This document shows positions 1 through 8,098 of a DNA stretch of 64,000 nucleotides, piece by piece. Below the pieces are notes generated by a model. That model worked only from the letters and a program-made list of their open reading frames with translations, did not search any database and was not told the origin of the DNA. Made by a program: the position numbers and the translations under genes. The stretch's first letter is position 1, and every line of letters begins with the position of its first letter. The stretch lies in assembly GCA_017441945.1 (NCBI GenBank), contig JAFSBG010000067.1, positions 1 to 64,000 on the forward strand, read 5' to 3'. The DNA is from Clostridia bacterium (lineage in GTDB: Bacteria > Bacillota > Clostridia > Oscillospirales > Butyricicoccaceae).

Positions 1-170
1 ATGGTATCTTAAGCCTTTCGGCATAAAATCTAATCAGAGCTTTTAATTCAAGCTGCCTGCTCTTCGCAGGTCTTTCATTTACTAGTTCTGGGTCGGTTCC
101 TTAGAACCTTCAAAACTCTCAAAATTTCAGGGTTTTGTTTGTCTTGTGTGTTGTTTAATTTACAAGGTGC
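1..170 (-). other. Probable rRNA-operon leader with boxA-like block
   Basis: Read on the minus strand, the segment begins with GCACCTTGTAAATTAAAC, which resembles the boxA antitermination region found in clostridial rRNA leaders and 16S-23S spacers. It then has a hairpin with CAAAAC/GTTTTG arms and a CCTGC-GAAGA-GCAGG hairpin. It lies just downstream of three tandem consensus promoters. I do not see the start of 16S or 23S within the window, so the rRNA gene itself would lie off the left edge. This is inference from promoter strength and the boxA-like block; another highly expressed stable RNA is possible. Confidence 0.5.
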
Positions 171-207
171 TTTTGCTTTTTGCTATCACTTTCGCGACAG
201 CTTATTT

Positions 208-423
208 AGTATATCACACTCTCTCGCATTTGTCAAGTACTTTTTTAAGTTTTTTCAAACTCTTTTTTCAGCACCGTCTCTCGCGACAGCTTGTATATTG
301 TATCATATCAGCTCCGCTTTGTCAATACCTTTTTCAACTTTTTTCCAGTTCTTTTTCCAGTATTTTACTCAGCCTCATCGCCGACAGCTTTTATATATTA
401 TCACAACTGATTTAATTTGTCAA
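208..423 (-). promoter_or_regulatory. Three tandem sigma-A promoters, probably for rRNA
   Basis: Three promoters point leftwards. Each has a perfect TTGACA -35 and a 17-nt spacer: -35 at 418-423 with -10 TAATAT at 395-400; -35 at 320-325 with -10 TACAAT at 297-302; -35 at 231-236 with -10 TATACT at 208-213. Each -10 is followed by the same initial transcribed box, AGCTGTCGCGA or AGCTGTCGGCG, at about 379-389, 281-291 and 192-202. A-rich tracts upstream of the -35 boxes could serve as UP elements. Tandem consensus promoters of this kind are typical of rRNA operons. Confidence 0.8.
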
Positions 424-523
424 CCCCTAATTTCAACTTTTTTCGACTTTTTTATTTTGTACCCCAATGTTCATATAATATCCCCTTAATGGTTCATATT
501 ATCCTTGCATTTTACCCCTTACC

Positions 524-547
524 TATTATATAATATATTATATAATA
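524..547. repeat. 24-bp perfect AT palindrome before comM
   Basis: A perfect 24-bp palindrome made only of A and T, with half-site TATTATATAATA. It ends four bases before the AAGGAGG ribosome-binding site of the comM gene. It could be a promoter -10 region, an operator or a cruciform. It lies between the divergent rRNA-type promoters and comM. Confidence 0.6.
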
Positions 548-565
548 CTTAAGGAGGCTATCTCC

Positions 566-2077
566 GTGATTTCAAAGGTCTACAGCACAGCACTTGTTGG
601 TGTTGACGGCGCTATGGTGATGTGCGAATGTGATATTTCGGGTGGTCTGCCCAACTTTGACGTTGTCGGCCTGCCTGATGCATCTGTAAAAGAAGCCCGC
701 GACAGAGTTCGTTCTGCAATCAAAAACTGCGGATTCGAGTTCCCTCTCCGCAGGCTGACTATAAATCTTGCTCCTGCGCAGATCAAAAAGGTAGGCACTC
801 TCTACGATTTGCCTATTGCGCTGGCAATTCTTGTTTCGTCAAAGCAGATATTAGCTGTGCCTGATGATGCGGCATTTATCGGCGAGCTTTCGCTCGACGG
901 ATATCTCCGTGAAGTGAGCGGTGTGCTGCCTATGGTGCTTGCCGCAAAGGAAAACGGCATGAAAAGTGTTTTCGTCCCTATCGAAAATGCAAAAGAAGCA
1001 TCGGCTGTAAGCGGAATCCGCGTTTATGCGGCAAATCATATTTCAAAAATCATCGACCATATTATGGGCAAGGAGCTCATCTCCCCTTGCGAGGAGACTG
1101 TTTTTGAGCATACCCGTACTTTTGAAGGCGATTACAGCGATGTTGTCGGTCAGGAAGAGGCAAAGCGGGCTATTGTGATAGCCGCCGCAGGTGGACATAA
1201 TTTATTGATGGTTGGCCCTCCCGGCTCAGGTAAATCGATGCTTGCCAAGCGTCTGCCTTCGATCCTGCCGCCTCTTACATACGAAGAAGCTCTCGAATGC
1301 ACCAAGATTTATTCGGTCCTCGGCAAGCTGGACAGCGATAATCCGCTGATTACAGCCCGTCCATTCCGCTCGCCTCATCATACAATGTCGGCAACAGCTC
1401 TGGTGGGCGGTTCATCAAATCCTCGCCCTGGTGAAATCTCCATGGCTCACAACGGCGTATTATTTATGGATGAATTGCCGGAATTCCACGCAGACGTGCT
1501 TGAAGTTATGCGTCAGCCTCTTGAGGACGGCGTTGTGACAGTTTCGCGAGCCAAAGGCAGTGCAACATACCCAAGCCGTTTTACGCTTATATGCGCTATG
1601 AACCCTTGCAAATGCGGTTACGCAGGCTTTGATGATTTGCGTTGCAAATGTACCGACAATGCCATCAAGAAATACTGGAAGAAGATTTCCGGTCCGCTTT
1701 TAGACCGAATTGACCTGCAGATTGCAGTAAATATGGTGGAATACAGCGACCTTGAGCGCAAGGGCAAGAGCAAAAGCTCGGCTGAAATGGCTGAGGAAGT
1801 ATCAAAAGCCCGCCTGCTTCAGCAGAAGCGTTACGAGGGCACGGGAGTAAACTGCAACGCGCAGCTGACTTCGGCTCTCATTCAGAAATACTGTATCCTC
1901 GATGACGAGGCGAAGGAGCTATTGGAAATGGCATTTGACCGACTTTCTCTTTCGGCGCGAGGTTATGATAAAATACTTAAAATTGCCCGCACGATAGCCG
2001 ACCTTGACGACAGCGAGGACATTTCCGCCGACCATATCAGCGAGGCTATTCAGTACCGCGATTTTGACAGAAACTAA
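566..2077 (+). CDS. comM: ComM/YifB-type magnesium-chelatase-like AAA+ ATPase
   Basis: Length (503 aa) matches the YifB/ComM family. The N-terminal ChlI-type domain (about 1-180) contains the typical VVGLPDASVKEARDRV stretch. The AAA+ core has Walker A GPPGSGKS near residue 220, a FRSPHHT segment, Walker B-like VLFMDELPEF and a Mg-chelatase C-terminal domain with the SARGYDKIL motif. ComM proteins are hexameric branch-migration helicases that help integrate DNA during transformation; in non-competent Firmicutes the role is less clear. The GTG start is set by AAGGAGG at 551-557. It is followed within 30 nt by a small membrane gene. Confidence 0.93.
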   Translation: MISKVYSTALVGVDGAMVMCECDISGGLPNFDVVGLPDASVKEARDRVRSAIKNCGFEFPLRRLTINLAPAQIKKVGTLYDLPIALAILVSSKQILAVPDDAAFIGELSLDGYLREVSGVLPMVLAAKENGMKSVFVPIENAKEASAVSGIRVYAANHISKIIDHIMGKELISPCEETVFEHTRTFEGDYSDVVGQEEAKRAIVIAAAGGHNLLMVGPPGSGKSMLAKRLPSILPPLTYEEALECTKIYSVLGKLDSDNPLITARPFRSPHHTMSATALVGGSSNPRPGEISMAHNGVLFMDELPEFHADVLEVMRQPLEDGVVTVSRAKGSATYPSRFTLICAMNPCKCGYAGFDDLRCKCTDNAIKKYWKKISGPLLDRIDLQIAVNMVEYSDLERKGKSKSSAEMAEEVSKARLLQQKRYEGTGVNCNAQLTSALIQKYCILDDEAKELLEMAFDRLSLSARGYDKILKIARTIADLDDSEDISADHISEAIQYRDFDRN

Positions 2078-2104
2078 TACATATATAATATAAGGAGTAA
2101 AATT

Positions 2105-2344
2105 ATGAAGATTCTTTTTCTTTTGTCCCTGCTCGTCTGTCTTGTAATGACAGTCCTCTATTTCAACGGTATCGTTGCTTACGACATTGCAATGCCTATT
2201 ATCGTCGCCTGCTTCGGCATTATGCTTCTCGACAAGACTATCAAGGCTTACAAGCTTAAGAACAAGCGTGCTTTTGGTATTTTCGGCATTTCAACTGTAC
2301 TTGCATTTACATTTGTTATCACATCTGTTCTCGGCATTATCTAA
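2105..2344 (+). CDS. Small three-helix membrane protein
   Basis: 79 residues, almost all hydrophobic, with three predicted membrane segments at about 3-21, 26-42 and 56-77. A basic loop (KAYKLKNKR) around residue 50 suggests a cytoplasmic turn. It is preceded by AAGGAG, sits 27 nt after comM on the same strand and is followed by a strong terminator, so it is probably the last gene of a comM transcript. I do not recognise a family and assign no function. Confidence 0.7.
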   Translation: MKILFLLSLLVCLVMTVLYFNGIVAYDIAMPIIVACFGIMLLDKTIKAYKLKNKRAFGIFGISTVLAFTFVITSVLGII

Positions 2345-2357
2345 TTGTATAAAACTT

Positions 2358-2390
2358 AAAGCCACTCGGAATGAGTGGCTTTTATTTTTT
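2358..2390 (+). terminator. Terminator after the comM transcript
   Basis: Stem AAGCCACTC/GAGTGGCTT with loop GGAAT, followed by a T-rich tract, 13 nt after the stop of the small membrane gene. Confidence 0.9.
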
Positions 2391-2398
2391 AATGTTTT

Positions 2399-2452
2399 CT
2401 CTCCCTCGGTCTTGCTGCGCAAGCCAGCTCCCTCGTCAGAGGGAGCCGAGAA
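2399..2452. repeat. Dispersed CTCCCTC...GGGAGCC repeat
   Basis: A modular element: CTCCCTCGGTC, a small hairpin (CTTGC-TGC-GCAAG), then AGCTCCCTCGTCAGAGGGAGCC, itself a hairpin. Related copies or fragments lie at about 15763, 32050, 38047, 38458, 43564 and 63975. Confidence 0.75.
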
Positions 2453-2462
2453 ACATAGTAGT

Positions 2463-2990
2463 TTATTCAATAATAATTACGCGGTCTTCTTCGTATTCAG
2501 GGCGGTTTTCACGTGCGATGCCGAATTTTTCACCTTCTGCAGGATAGCCGAATGCGATAAGGGAATGCGGAATTGTGTTTTCGTCAAGGCCGAGAAGCTC
2601 CATCTGATTCTTTACTCTTTCTTCGAGAGGCCATACACCAAGCCAGCAGGAGCCTATGCCCATACTTTCAGCGGCAATAATCATATTCTGCACAGCGGCA
2701 GATGCGTCAACCTGCCAGAAATCCCAAGCCGAGCGGGATTTATCACCGCAGACGAGAATGCCGAGCGTTGCTCTGCGCAGAGGGTCTGCATACTTCACAT
2801 TGGCGTCAGCCATTTTGAGGAGCATTTCCTTATTCTGTGTAACGACAAATTTCCAGTCGCGGGCATTTGTGGCAGTTGGAGTTGCCATAGCAGCCTTGAG
2901 AATAATTTCAACCTTTTCCTTTTCGATAGGAGTGTCACTAAACTTACGGATTGAGCGTCTGCCCATAATGATGTCGATAGTCTGGTTCAT
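2463..2990 (-). CDS. Nitroreductase family protein
   Basis: 175 residues, typical of small FMN-dependent nitroreductases. The N-terminal motif IMGRRSIRKFSDTPIEKEKV is the FMN-phosphate-binding RRS/RKF signature. ATPTATNARDWKFVVTQ follows, and the C-terminal half has GIGSCWLGVWPLEE and a final IAFGYPAEGEK segment. These enzymes reduce nitroaromatics, quinones or flavins with NAD(P)H; the natural substrate cannot be read from sequence. The ATG at 2988-2990 is preceded by AAGGAGATAA. It is monocistronic, converging on the comM transcript. Confidence 0.88.
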   Translation of the reverse strand: MNQTIDIIMGRRSIRKFSDTPIEKEKVEIILKAAMATPTATNARDWKFVVTQNKEMLLKMADANVKYADPLRRATLGILVCGDKSRSAWDFWQVDASAAVQNMIIAAESMGIGSCWLGVWPLEERVKNQMELLGLDENTIPHSLIAFGYPAEGEKFGIARENRPEYEEDRVIIIE

Positions 2991-3054
2991 ATTTATCTCC
3001 TTTAGTATTTATTATGATGTAATTATAGCATAAATCGGAATAAAAATCCACAAG

Positions 3055-3080
3055 AAAAGACGCCGCTATGGGCGTCTTTC
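3055..3080 (-). terminator. Terminator of the RHH gene
   Basis: Hairpin AAGACGCC-cata-GGCGTCTT (with a small internal variation) and a T-tract in the minus direction, immediately after the small ribbon-helix-helix gene. Confidence 0.85.
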
Positions 3081-3083
3081 AAT

Positions 3084-3260
3084 TTATTCTTCCTCTTTGA
3101 TCTCGCCGTTTTTATCTTCAAATTCTTTGATACAGCGGCGAATAAGATACAGTATCTGCCCGTTCATCGAGCGTCCCTCGTATTTTGAAATATACCTCAG
3201 CTTGCTGTGAAGCTCAGGCGACACCTCTATACCCAAATGCTTGTTTTCCTTATTTCTCAT
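3084..3260 (-). CDS. Small ribbon-helix-helix (Arc/CopG-like) protein
   Basis: A 58-residue frame. The protein starts MRNKENKHLGIEVSPELHSK and continues through LRYISKYEGRSMNGQILYLI to an acidic tail (KNGEIKEEE). The pattern beta-strand (HLGIEV), helix (PELHSKLRYISKYEG), then RSMNGQILYLIRRCIKEFE is that of Arc/CopG repressors. A GGTGATG ribosome-binding site lies before the ATG and a terminator follows. No toxin gene is adjacent, so it is more likely a stand-alone regulator than an antitoxin. Confidence 0.8.
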   Translation of the reverse strand: MRNKENKHLGIEVSPELHSKLRYISKYEGRSMNGQILYLIRRCIKEFEDKNGEIKEEE

Positions 3261-3321
3261 AACATCACCAAAATAATCTTAATTTAAGTATATTTTATTA
3301 TACCACATATAATCCCATAAG

Positions 3322-3350
3322 AAAAGACCACCCTTACGGATGGTCTTTTA
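3322..3350 (-). terminator. Terminator of the MATE gene
   Basis: Stem AAGACCATCC/GGGTGGTCTT with a short loop and a following T-tract, just past the MATE stop. It abuts a degenerate parS-like sequence at 3351-3366. Confidence 0.85.
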
Positions 3351-3359
3351 TGTTTCACG

Positions 3360-4715
3360 TTAAACTTTTTTGATCCACTTATTGCTCTTGAGACGGAAGA
3401 TACACCATACGGCCTTGATAATCTGGTCTATCTTAAGCATTGTATAGATTCCGAATGCAGGCCAATGCCATACAAGACCTGCAAAATAACCGAGAGGTAC
3501 AGATGCGATCCAGAGGAAGAGAATATCGGCAACCATAAGGAACTTTGTATCGCCGCCTCCGCGGAGAACACCCTTTGTGAGAATACCGTTCATAACCTGG
3601 AAAATTACGATAAAGCCGACAGCCATCATAAGCTCCTGAGCGATAGCCTGAGTTTCAGCATTGATGTTATAGAAGGAAATGATAAGATCGCTTGTCAGCA
3701 TGATAAATCCGCCTGCAAACAGACCGATGAGAGCGCCGAGACCGAGGAATGTCCAGCCCTGCTTTTTCGCCTGCTCTACCTCACCCATACCGAGAGTATG
3801 GCCTGTCATAATAGCGCTGGCATTGGAAAGGCCCTGACTGAATACTGTGGAAAGTCGTACCGTTACCATTGTGATTGCGTTTGCAGAAACGAAGGATGCA
3901 CCAAGACGGCCGATAATCATTGTAACCATATTTTCGCCGAGAGCAAGCATTGCATCCGAGATGAAAACAGGAAGGCTGATGCGCATATAGTCGCCCACCA
4001 TATCCTTACACTTCATAAAGAGGTCCTTCACACGGTAGCCTACATCCTTATCCTTGAGGAAGAAGTAACCGCAGATGATGGAAAATTCGAATACACGGGA
4101 AATAAGTGTGCCGAGAGCTGCGCCGGCAACCTCCATGCGAGGTGCGCCCAGTTTACCGAAAATAAACAGCCAGTTAAAGAAAATATTTACGAAGAATGCG
4201 CCTATAGATGTATAAAGCGGCACCTTAACCTTGCCGACAGAGCGCAGGACGATGGTTGTGACCAGCGACATACCCATGAAGAAATATGTAGGAATGGACC
4301 ACCAGAAATATTTTACACCCTCTGAAATAACATCGGCTTCCGTTGTATAGATACCCATTATCATCTCAGGGACGAATATCGTCGCCAGTGTAAAGAGCAT
4401 CGATATGAAAATACACATTCTGAACATTATTGTGCAGACTTTTTTAAGGCTCTGAATGTCCTTTGCGCCCCAGAAACGGGCTGTCATAACATTGGCGCCC
4501 ATGCCCATACCCATACAGAAAATATGGAAAATATTGATAAACTGATTTGCAAGGCTGGATGCCGAAATTGCAATTTCGCCCATTGAGCCCAGCATAATGG
4601 TGTCCATCATATTGACACCGATAGTGATGAGACCCTGCATCGAGATAGGCACAGCTATCGCAACGAGTCTTTTGTAAAACACCTTGTTGCCAAGATATTC
4701 CTTGATATTTGCCAT
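3360..4715 (-). CDS. MATE-family multidrug exporter
   Basis: 451 residues with about 12 membrane segments in two MatE halves. The N-terminal half opens LVAIAVPISMQGLITIGVNMMDTIMLGSMG, the classic MATE helix 1 with MxDTIMLG. The second half starts at about 245 with YMRISLPVFISDAMLALGEN. Members use Na+ or H+ gradients to export cationic drugs or metabolites. The start was set at the ATG at 4713-4715 because AAGGAG lies 7 nt upstream; an in-frame upstream extension has no ribosome-binding site. The stop codon overlaps a degenerate parS-like site. Confidence 0.9.
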   Translation of the reverse strand: MANIKEYLGNKVFYKRLVAIAVPISMQGLITIGVNMMDTIMLGSMGEIAISASSLANQFINIFHIFCMGMGMGANVMTARFWGAKDIQSLKKVCTIMFRMCIFISMLFTLATIFVPEMIMGIYTTEADVISEGVKYFWWSIPTYFFMGMSLVTTIVLRSVGKVKVPLYTSIGAFFVNIFFNWLFIFGKLGAPRMEVAGAALGTLISRVFEFSIICGYFFLKDKDVGYRVKDLFMKCKDMVGDYMRISLPVFISDAMLALGENMVTMIIGRLGASFVSANAITMVTVRLSTVFSQGLSNASAIMTGHTLGMGEVEQAKKQGWTFLGLGALIGLFAGGFIMLTSDLIISFYNINAETQAIAQELMMAVGFIVIFQVMNGILTKGVLRGGGDTKFLMVADILFLWIASVPLGYFAGLVWHWPAFGIYTMLKIDQIIKAVWCIFRLKSNKWIKKV

Positions 4716-4815
4716 TATATCTTTCTCCTTGATTTGTAATCCATCTTTAATGATACACCATTTTTTTAAATTATGCAAGAATATTTTTAAGTAAGTTAAT
4801 GACTTTTCCCGCAAG

Positions 4816-4843
4816 AAAAAGCACCCCTTTCGGAGTGCTTTTT
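4816..4843 (-). terminator. Terminator of the iscS-iscU operon
   Basis: Hairpin AAAAAGCACTCC-gaaa-GGGGTGCTTTTT, 13 nt beyond the iscU stop on the minus strand. Confidence 0.88.
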
Positions 4844-4856
4844 ATCTTATCTTAAA

Positions 4857-5300
4857 TTAGATAGCATCGTGAACGTGGCAGTCTTCACAGTCGCCTGCGC
4901 ATGGGATTTCGCCGAGAATGGAGACAGGATCGATGCCCTGTGCTTCATAATAGTTAGCGAGAGCAGCCTTTACAGCCTGTTCAGCGAGAACAGAGCAGTG
5001 CACCTTGACTGGTGGCAAACCGTCGAGAGCTTCCATAACAGCCTTGTTTGTAAGCTTCATAGCTTCTTCGATTGTCTTGCCCTTGATCATTTCTGTTGCC
5101 ATAGAGGATGTTGCAACAGCAGCGCCGCAGCCGAATGTCTGGAATGTGACATCTGTGATGACATCGTTTTCGATCTTCATATAAATCTTCATAATATCGC
5201 CGCACTTGAGGTTGCCTACTTCGCCTATTGCGTTAGCACCTTCAAGAGCACCTACGTTACGAGGATTTGTAAAATGATCCATTACTTTTTCTGAATACAT
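4857..5300 (-). CDS. iscU: Fe-S cluster scaffold IscU/NifU
   Basis: 147 residues with the three conserved scaffold cysteines: GNLKCGD near residue 33, TFGCGAAVATSS near 58 and VHCSVLAEQA near 100, plus the YSEKVMDHFTNPRNVGALE N-terminus. It assembles [2Fe-2S]/[4Fe-4S] clusters with sulfur from the cysteine desulfurase encoded 20 nt upstream. The C-terminus carries an extra cysteine cluster (CAGDCEDCHVH) found in several anaerobe IscU/NifU proteins. It is the second gene of a two-gene operon with its own terminator; no Rrf2-type regulator gene is adjacent. Confidence 0.95.
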   Translation of the reverse strand: MYSEKVMDHFTNPRNVGALEGANAIGEVGNLKCGDIMKIYMKIENDVITDVTFQTFGCGAAVATSSMATEMIKGKTIEEAMKLTNKAVMEALDGLPPVKVHCSVLAEQAVKAALANYYEAQGIDPVSILGEIPCAGDCEDCHVHDAI

Positions 5301-5320
5301 AGTTTATCTTCCTTTGTTGA

Positions 5321-6490
5321 TTATTCGTGCCATACAGGAGACATAGCGCGGAGCTTTGCCACAACTTCCTTGACACTTTCAATGATATATTCTACGTCTT
5401 CCTCTGTTGTGTACTTGGAGATAGACAGACGGAGGGAGCCGTGAGCATTCTGGTGTGTGAGACCGATAGCCATGAGAACATGGGAAGGGTCTAATGAGCC
5501 TGTGGAGCAGGCAGAACCTGTGGAAGCGCAGATACCCTTCATACCGAGCATAAGGATCATGCTTTCGCCTTCGATAGCTTCAAAAGCAAAGGAGCAAGTG
5601 CCTGGGAGACGGTTAGTCGGGTGACCTGTGAGAACGCTCTTCTTGATTTCAAGAAGACCTTCCATAAGACGCTTGGAAAGCTTAGCTGTGTGAGCGTTGT
5701 CCTCTTCCATATGGTCGATCATATCCTGAGCAGCCTGACCGAAGCCTACGATGCCCGGAACATTTTCTGTACCGCTTCTGCGGTTGCGTTCCTGACCGCC
5801 GCCTGTGATGATTGGATCAGGGAACACGTTCTTCTTGATATAGATAGCGCCTACGCCCTTTGGACCGTGAATCTTATGAGCGGAAAGGGACATAAGGGAA
5901 ATATTCATTTCCTGAACGTCGATGTGCATATGGCCGAGAGCCTGCACAGCGTCTGTATGGAAAAGAACATTGTGCTTCTTAGCGATTTCGCCGATTTCCT
6001 TGAGAGGCTGGATAGAGCCGATTTCGTTGTTTGCAGCCATGATGGAAATGAGAGCTGTCTTTTCTGTGATAGCATTCTCAAGTTCTTCAAGGCTGATAAC
6101 GCCGTTGGAGTCGACATTAAGATATGTGATTTCGAAGCCCTGCTTTGCCATAGCTTCGCAAGTGCGAAGGATAGCAGGATGTTCGATCTTTGTTGTGATA
6201 ACGTGGTTTCTGCCCTTGTTCTTGGCTGCAACGCTGTTGAGCACGCCGCGGATAACCATATTATCGGATTCTGTACCTGAGCCTGTGAAGAAAATTTCAG
6301 AAGGGTCGGCATTTATAAGCTGAGCGATTGGAACACGCGCAGCATTGATAGCTTTCTTGGAGTTCTGTCCGTGAGGATAGAGAGAGGAGGCATTGCCATA
6401 ATTTTCAGAGAAATACGGAAGCATTGCGTTGAGCACGCTTTCGGAAACCTTTGTTGTTGCGGCATTGTCTGCATAGACGAGCTTGTTCAA
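5321..6490 (-). CDS. iscS: Cysteine desulfurase IscS/NifS
   Basis: 389 residues of a class-V PLP aminotransferase. YADNAATTKVSESVL is the N-terminal signature, the PLP lysine is in SLSAHKIHGPKG (about residue 202) and the catalytic cysteine in CASTGSACSTGS (about residue 325). It mobilises sulfur from L-cysteine for the IscU scaffold downstream. The start is a TTG at 6488-6490: GAGGTG lies six bases before it and the protein then begins MNKLVYADNAATT as in relatives. An in-frame upstream ATG would add 22 residues, read across the -35 region and lack a ribosome-binding site. Confidence 0.93.
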   Translation of the reverse strand: MNKLVYADNAATTKVSESVLNAMLPYFSENYGNASSLYPHGQNSKKAINAARVPIAQLINADPSEIFFTGSGTESDNMVIRGVLNSVAAKNKGRNHVITTKIEHPAILRTCEAMAKQGFEITYLNVDSNGVISLEELENAITEKTALISIMAANNEIGSIQPLKEIGEIAKKHNVLFHTDAVQALGHMHIDVQEMNISLMSLSAHKIHGPKGVGAIYIKKNVFPDPIITGGGQERNRRSGTENVPGIVGFGQAAQDMIDHMEEDNAHTAKLSKRLMEGLLEIKKSVLTGHPTNRLPGTCSFAFEAIEGESMILMLGMKGICASTGSACSTGSLDPSHVLMAIGLTHQNAHGSLRLSISKYTTEEDVEYIIESVKEVVAKLRAMSPVWHE

Positions 6491-6527
6491 GTCTTTCACC
6501 TCGCATTTGATGTATTTGTTTGATTCT

Positions 6528-6556
6528 ATTATACACTTTTTCGGTGTATAATACAA
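6528..6556 (-). promoter_or_regulatory. iscS promoter with overlapping inverted repeat
   Basis: -35 TTGTAT (6551-6556) and -10 TATAAT (6528-6533) with a 17-nt spacer, reading left to iscS. The spacer and -10 carry the inverted repeat TTATACAC-cgaaaaa-GTGTATAA (6529-6551), positioned like a repressor operator. The factor is unknown; an IscR-like regulator would be a natural candidate. Confidence 0.7.
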
Positions 6557-6626
6557 TAGGGTTTTGCGAAAATTTATAAATATTTTTTGAATTTTTCAGC
6601 TCGAAATATGGTATCTTTTGTGATAC

Positions 6627-7073
6627 TTACGCTAAATCTGCATACTTTTTAGTCTGGGCGACAGCGAGCTGGTCACATCTGTTATTATACTCATTTTCGG
6701 CGTGACCTTTCACCCAATGCACAGTAATTTCGTGCTTATTGAAAAGGGCGATAATCTCAAGCCACAGCTCTTTATTGAGCACAGGACTTTTGTCAGACTT
6801 CTTCCAGCCGTTTTTCTGCCAGTTATTGAGCCAGCCCTTGTTTATCGCGTTGACGATATACTGGCTGTCTGTGTAAAGATCGACTTTACACGGCTCGTTG
6901 AGAGCCTTTAAGCCTTCGATGACACCTGTCAGCTCCATCTGGTTATTTGTAGTGCTGGACTTCCCGCCCGAAAGCTCAAGCTTGTGCTGCTTATACTGCA
7001 GAATAGCGCCCCAGCCGCCGGGACCGGGATTTTTTGAGCATGAACCGTCTGTGTAAAGAACTATCTCTTTCAT
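6627..7073 (-). CDS. rnhA: Ribonuclease HI
   Basis: 148 residues, the usual length. Catalytic residues are all visible: D in LYTDGSCSKNPGPGGWG, E in NNQMELTGV, D in LYTDSQYIV and the final D in AENEYNNRCDQLA. It also has the WVKGH active-site histidine. It removes RNA from RNA:DNA hybrids. The start overlaps the stop of the upstream amidotransferase gene by one base (TAATG), so the two are translationally coupled, though no functional link is evident. Confidence 0.95.
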   Translation of the reverse strand: MKEIVLYTDGSCSKNPGPGGWGAILQYKQHKLELSGGKSSTTNNQMELTGVIEGLKALNEPCKVDLYTDSQYIVNAINKGWLNNWQKNGWKKSDKSPVLNKELWLEIIALFNKHEITVHWVKGHAENEYNNRCDQLAVAQTKKYADLA

Positions 7074-7798
7074 TACTTGTTGTTCTTGTGTTCCTTTACA
7101 AGGTTGATGAAATAGTCAAAGAGTGGTGCGAAATCAGGTGTTCTTTCATCCCACATGATGTTTGTGAGGCGTTCAGGGTGGAACTGTACAGCGAATACAG
7201 GGAGCTTTTCGTGTTCCCATGCTTCGATGAGCTGGCCGTTTTCAGACCATGCTGTAACCTTGATGTCCTTTGCAACATCCTTGAGAGCCTGATGATGTGT
7301 GGAGTTTACGTTGAATTCCTTGCCGAAGAGCTTATAGAGAATGGAGCCTTCTTCTGCTGTTACAGGGTGACGCATGTGTGGCACCATGTGGTTCCAGTTC
7401 TTCTGTTCAACGAGGTCCTGATACATTGTACCGCCGAAGTATACGTTCATAACCTGAGAGCCGCGGCAGATACCGAAAATTGGCTTACCCTGCTTGAGGA
7501 ATTCATCAAGGAGAGCATATTCATACTTTGTTCTTGGCTCATCGCACTTAACGCTTGCGTTGAGAAGTTCTTCACCAAAGAGCTCTGGCTCGATGTCAGG
7601 GCCGCCCGAAAGAAGGAGAGCGTCGCAGATTTCAGCAAGTTCTGCTGCGCACTGTTCGCCGCCGATTACAGGAACGCCGCCTGCAATAGCAACTGCACGG
7701 GAGTATGCTGCAGGAGAACGGAGTTCACGAGCTGCGCCAGGAAGATTTGGGGAGCAAGCATTGGAGTCCGAAGAGATAAGGATCAAAGGCTTATTCAT
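7073..7798 (-). CDS. Class-I glutamine-amidotransferase-like hydrolase (peptidase C26)
   Basis: 241 residues, similar to gamma-glutamyl-GABA hydrolase PuuD. It has LLLSGGPDIEPELFGEE, the nucleophile elbow IFGICRGSQVMNVYFGG with cysteine at about 108, and the His-Glu pair in FAVQFHPERL near 215. Members hydrolyse gamma-glutamyl amides; no polyamine or putrescine genes are nearby, so the substrate is open. The gene overlaps rnhA by one nucleotide. An AT-rich spacer and dispersed repeats lie upstream. Confidence 0.88.
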   Translation of the reverse strand: MNKPLILISSDSNACSPNLPGAARELRSPAAYSRAVAIAGGVPVIGGEQCAAELAEICDALLLSGGPDIEPELFGEELLNASVKCDEPRTKYEYALLDEFLKQGKPIFGICRGSQVMNVYFGGTMYQDLVEQKNWNHMVPHMRHPVTAEEGSILYKLFGKEFNVNSTHHQALKDVAKDIKVTAWSENGQLIEAWEHEKLPVFAVQFHPERLTNIMWDERTPDFAPLFDYFINLVKEHKNNK

Positions 7799-7978
7799 AG
7801 TAATTTCCTCCGAATATATGTGATAATAATTTTATTGATTTTACTTCACCCTATATTATATCACGGCTTTTTCAATTACACAAGGGCAATGGCACAATTT
7901 TTGTGCGAATTATACACAAGAAAAATGATGTATAAACTTTTTTGGAGGTGAAATGAACCTGTCACCGCTCTCCCGTCT

Positions 7979-8052
7979 GCCATTCTGAGGGTGCCGCCCG
8001 GAGAATCTTTCCCTGACTCTGCAGAAAGATCCTTCGTTTCACTCAGGATGAC
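7979..8052. repeat. GTCATTCTGA...TCAGGATGAC repeat, partial copy
   Basis: A variant of the repeat with termini resembling GTCATTCTGA and TCAGGATGAC. The left end reads GCCATTCTGAG, the interior holds GGAGAATCTTTCC and AAAGATCCTTCGTTTCAC, and the right end is CTCAGGATGAC. The rest of the 7799-8098 gap is AT-rich with no gene I can support. Confidence 0.75.
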
Positions 8053-8060
8053 AGACACAT

Positions 8061-8089
8061 AAAAAAGCCTCCCCTTTCGGAAAGGCTTT
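8061..8089 (-). terminator. Terminator of the first Na/Pi cotransporter gene
   Basis: Stem AAAGCCT..AGGCTTT with a GAAA loop and a T-run in the minus direction, directly after the stop at 8099. Confidence 0.85.
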
Positions 8090-8098
8090 ATATGTAAT

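Noticed and set aside
1-170. Start of a 16S or 23S gene inside the window
   Set aside because: No conserved rRNA start sequence is visible; only the leader-like part is seen.
139-489. Two short plus-strand open frames in the promoter region
   Set aside because: They read through phenylalanine/serine-rich AT-tracts opposite the three minus-strand promoters and have no ribosome-binding site.
7956-7992. GGAGGTGAAATG start followed by ten codons and a stop
   Set aside because: It looks like a gene start cut off by a repeat, but ten residues allow no homology claim; it may be chance.
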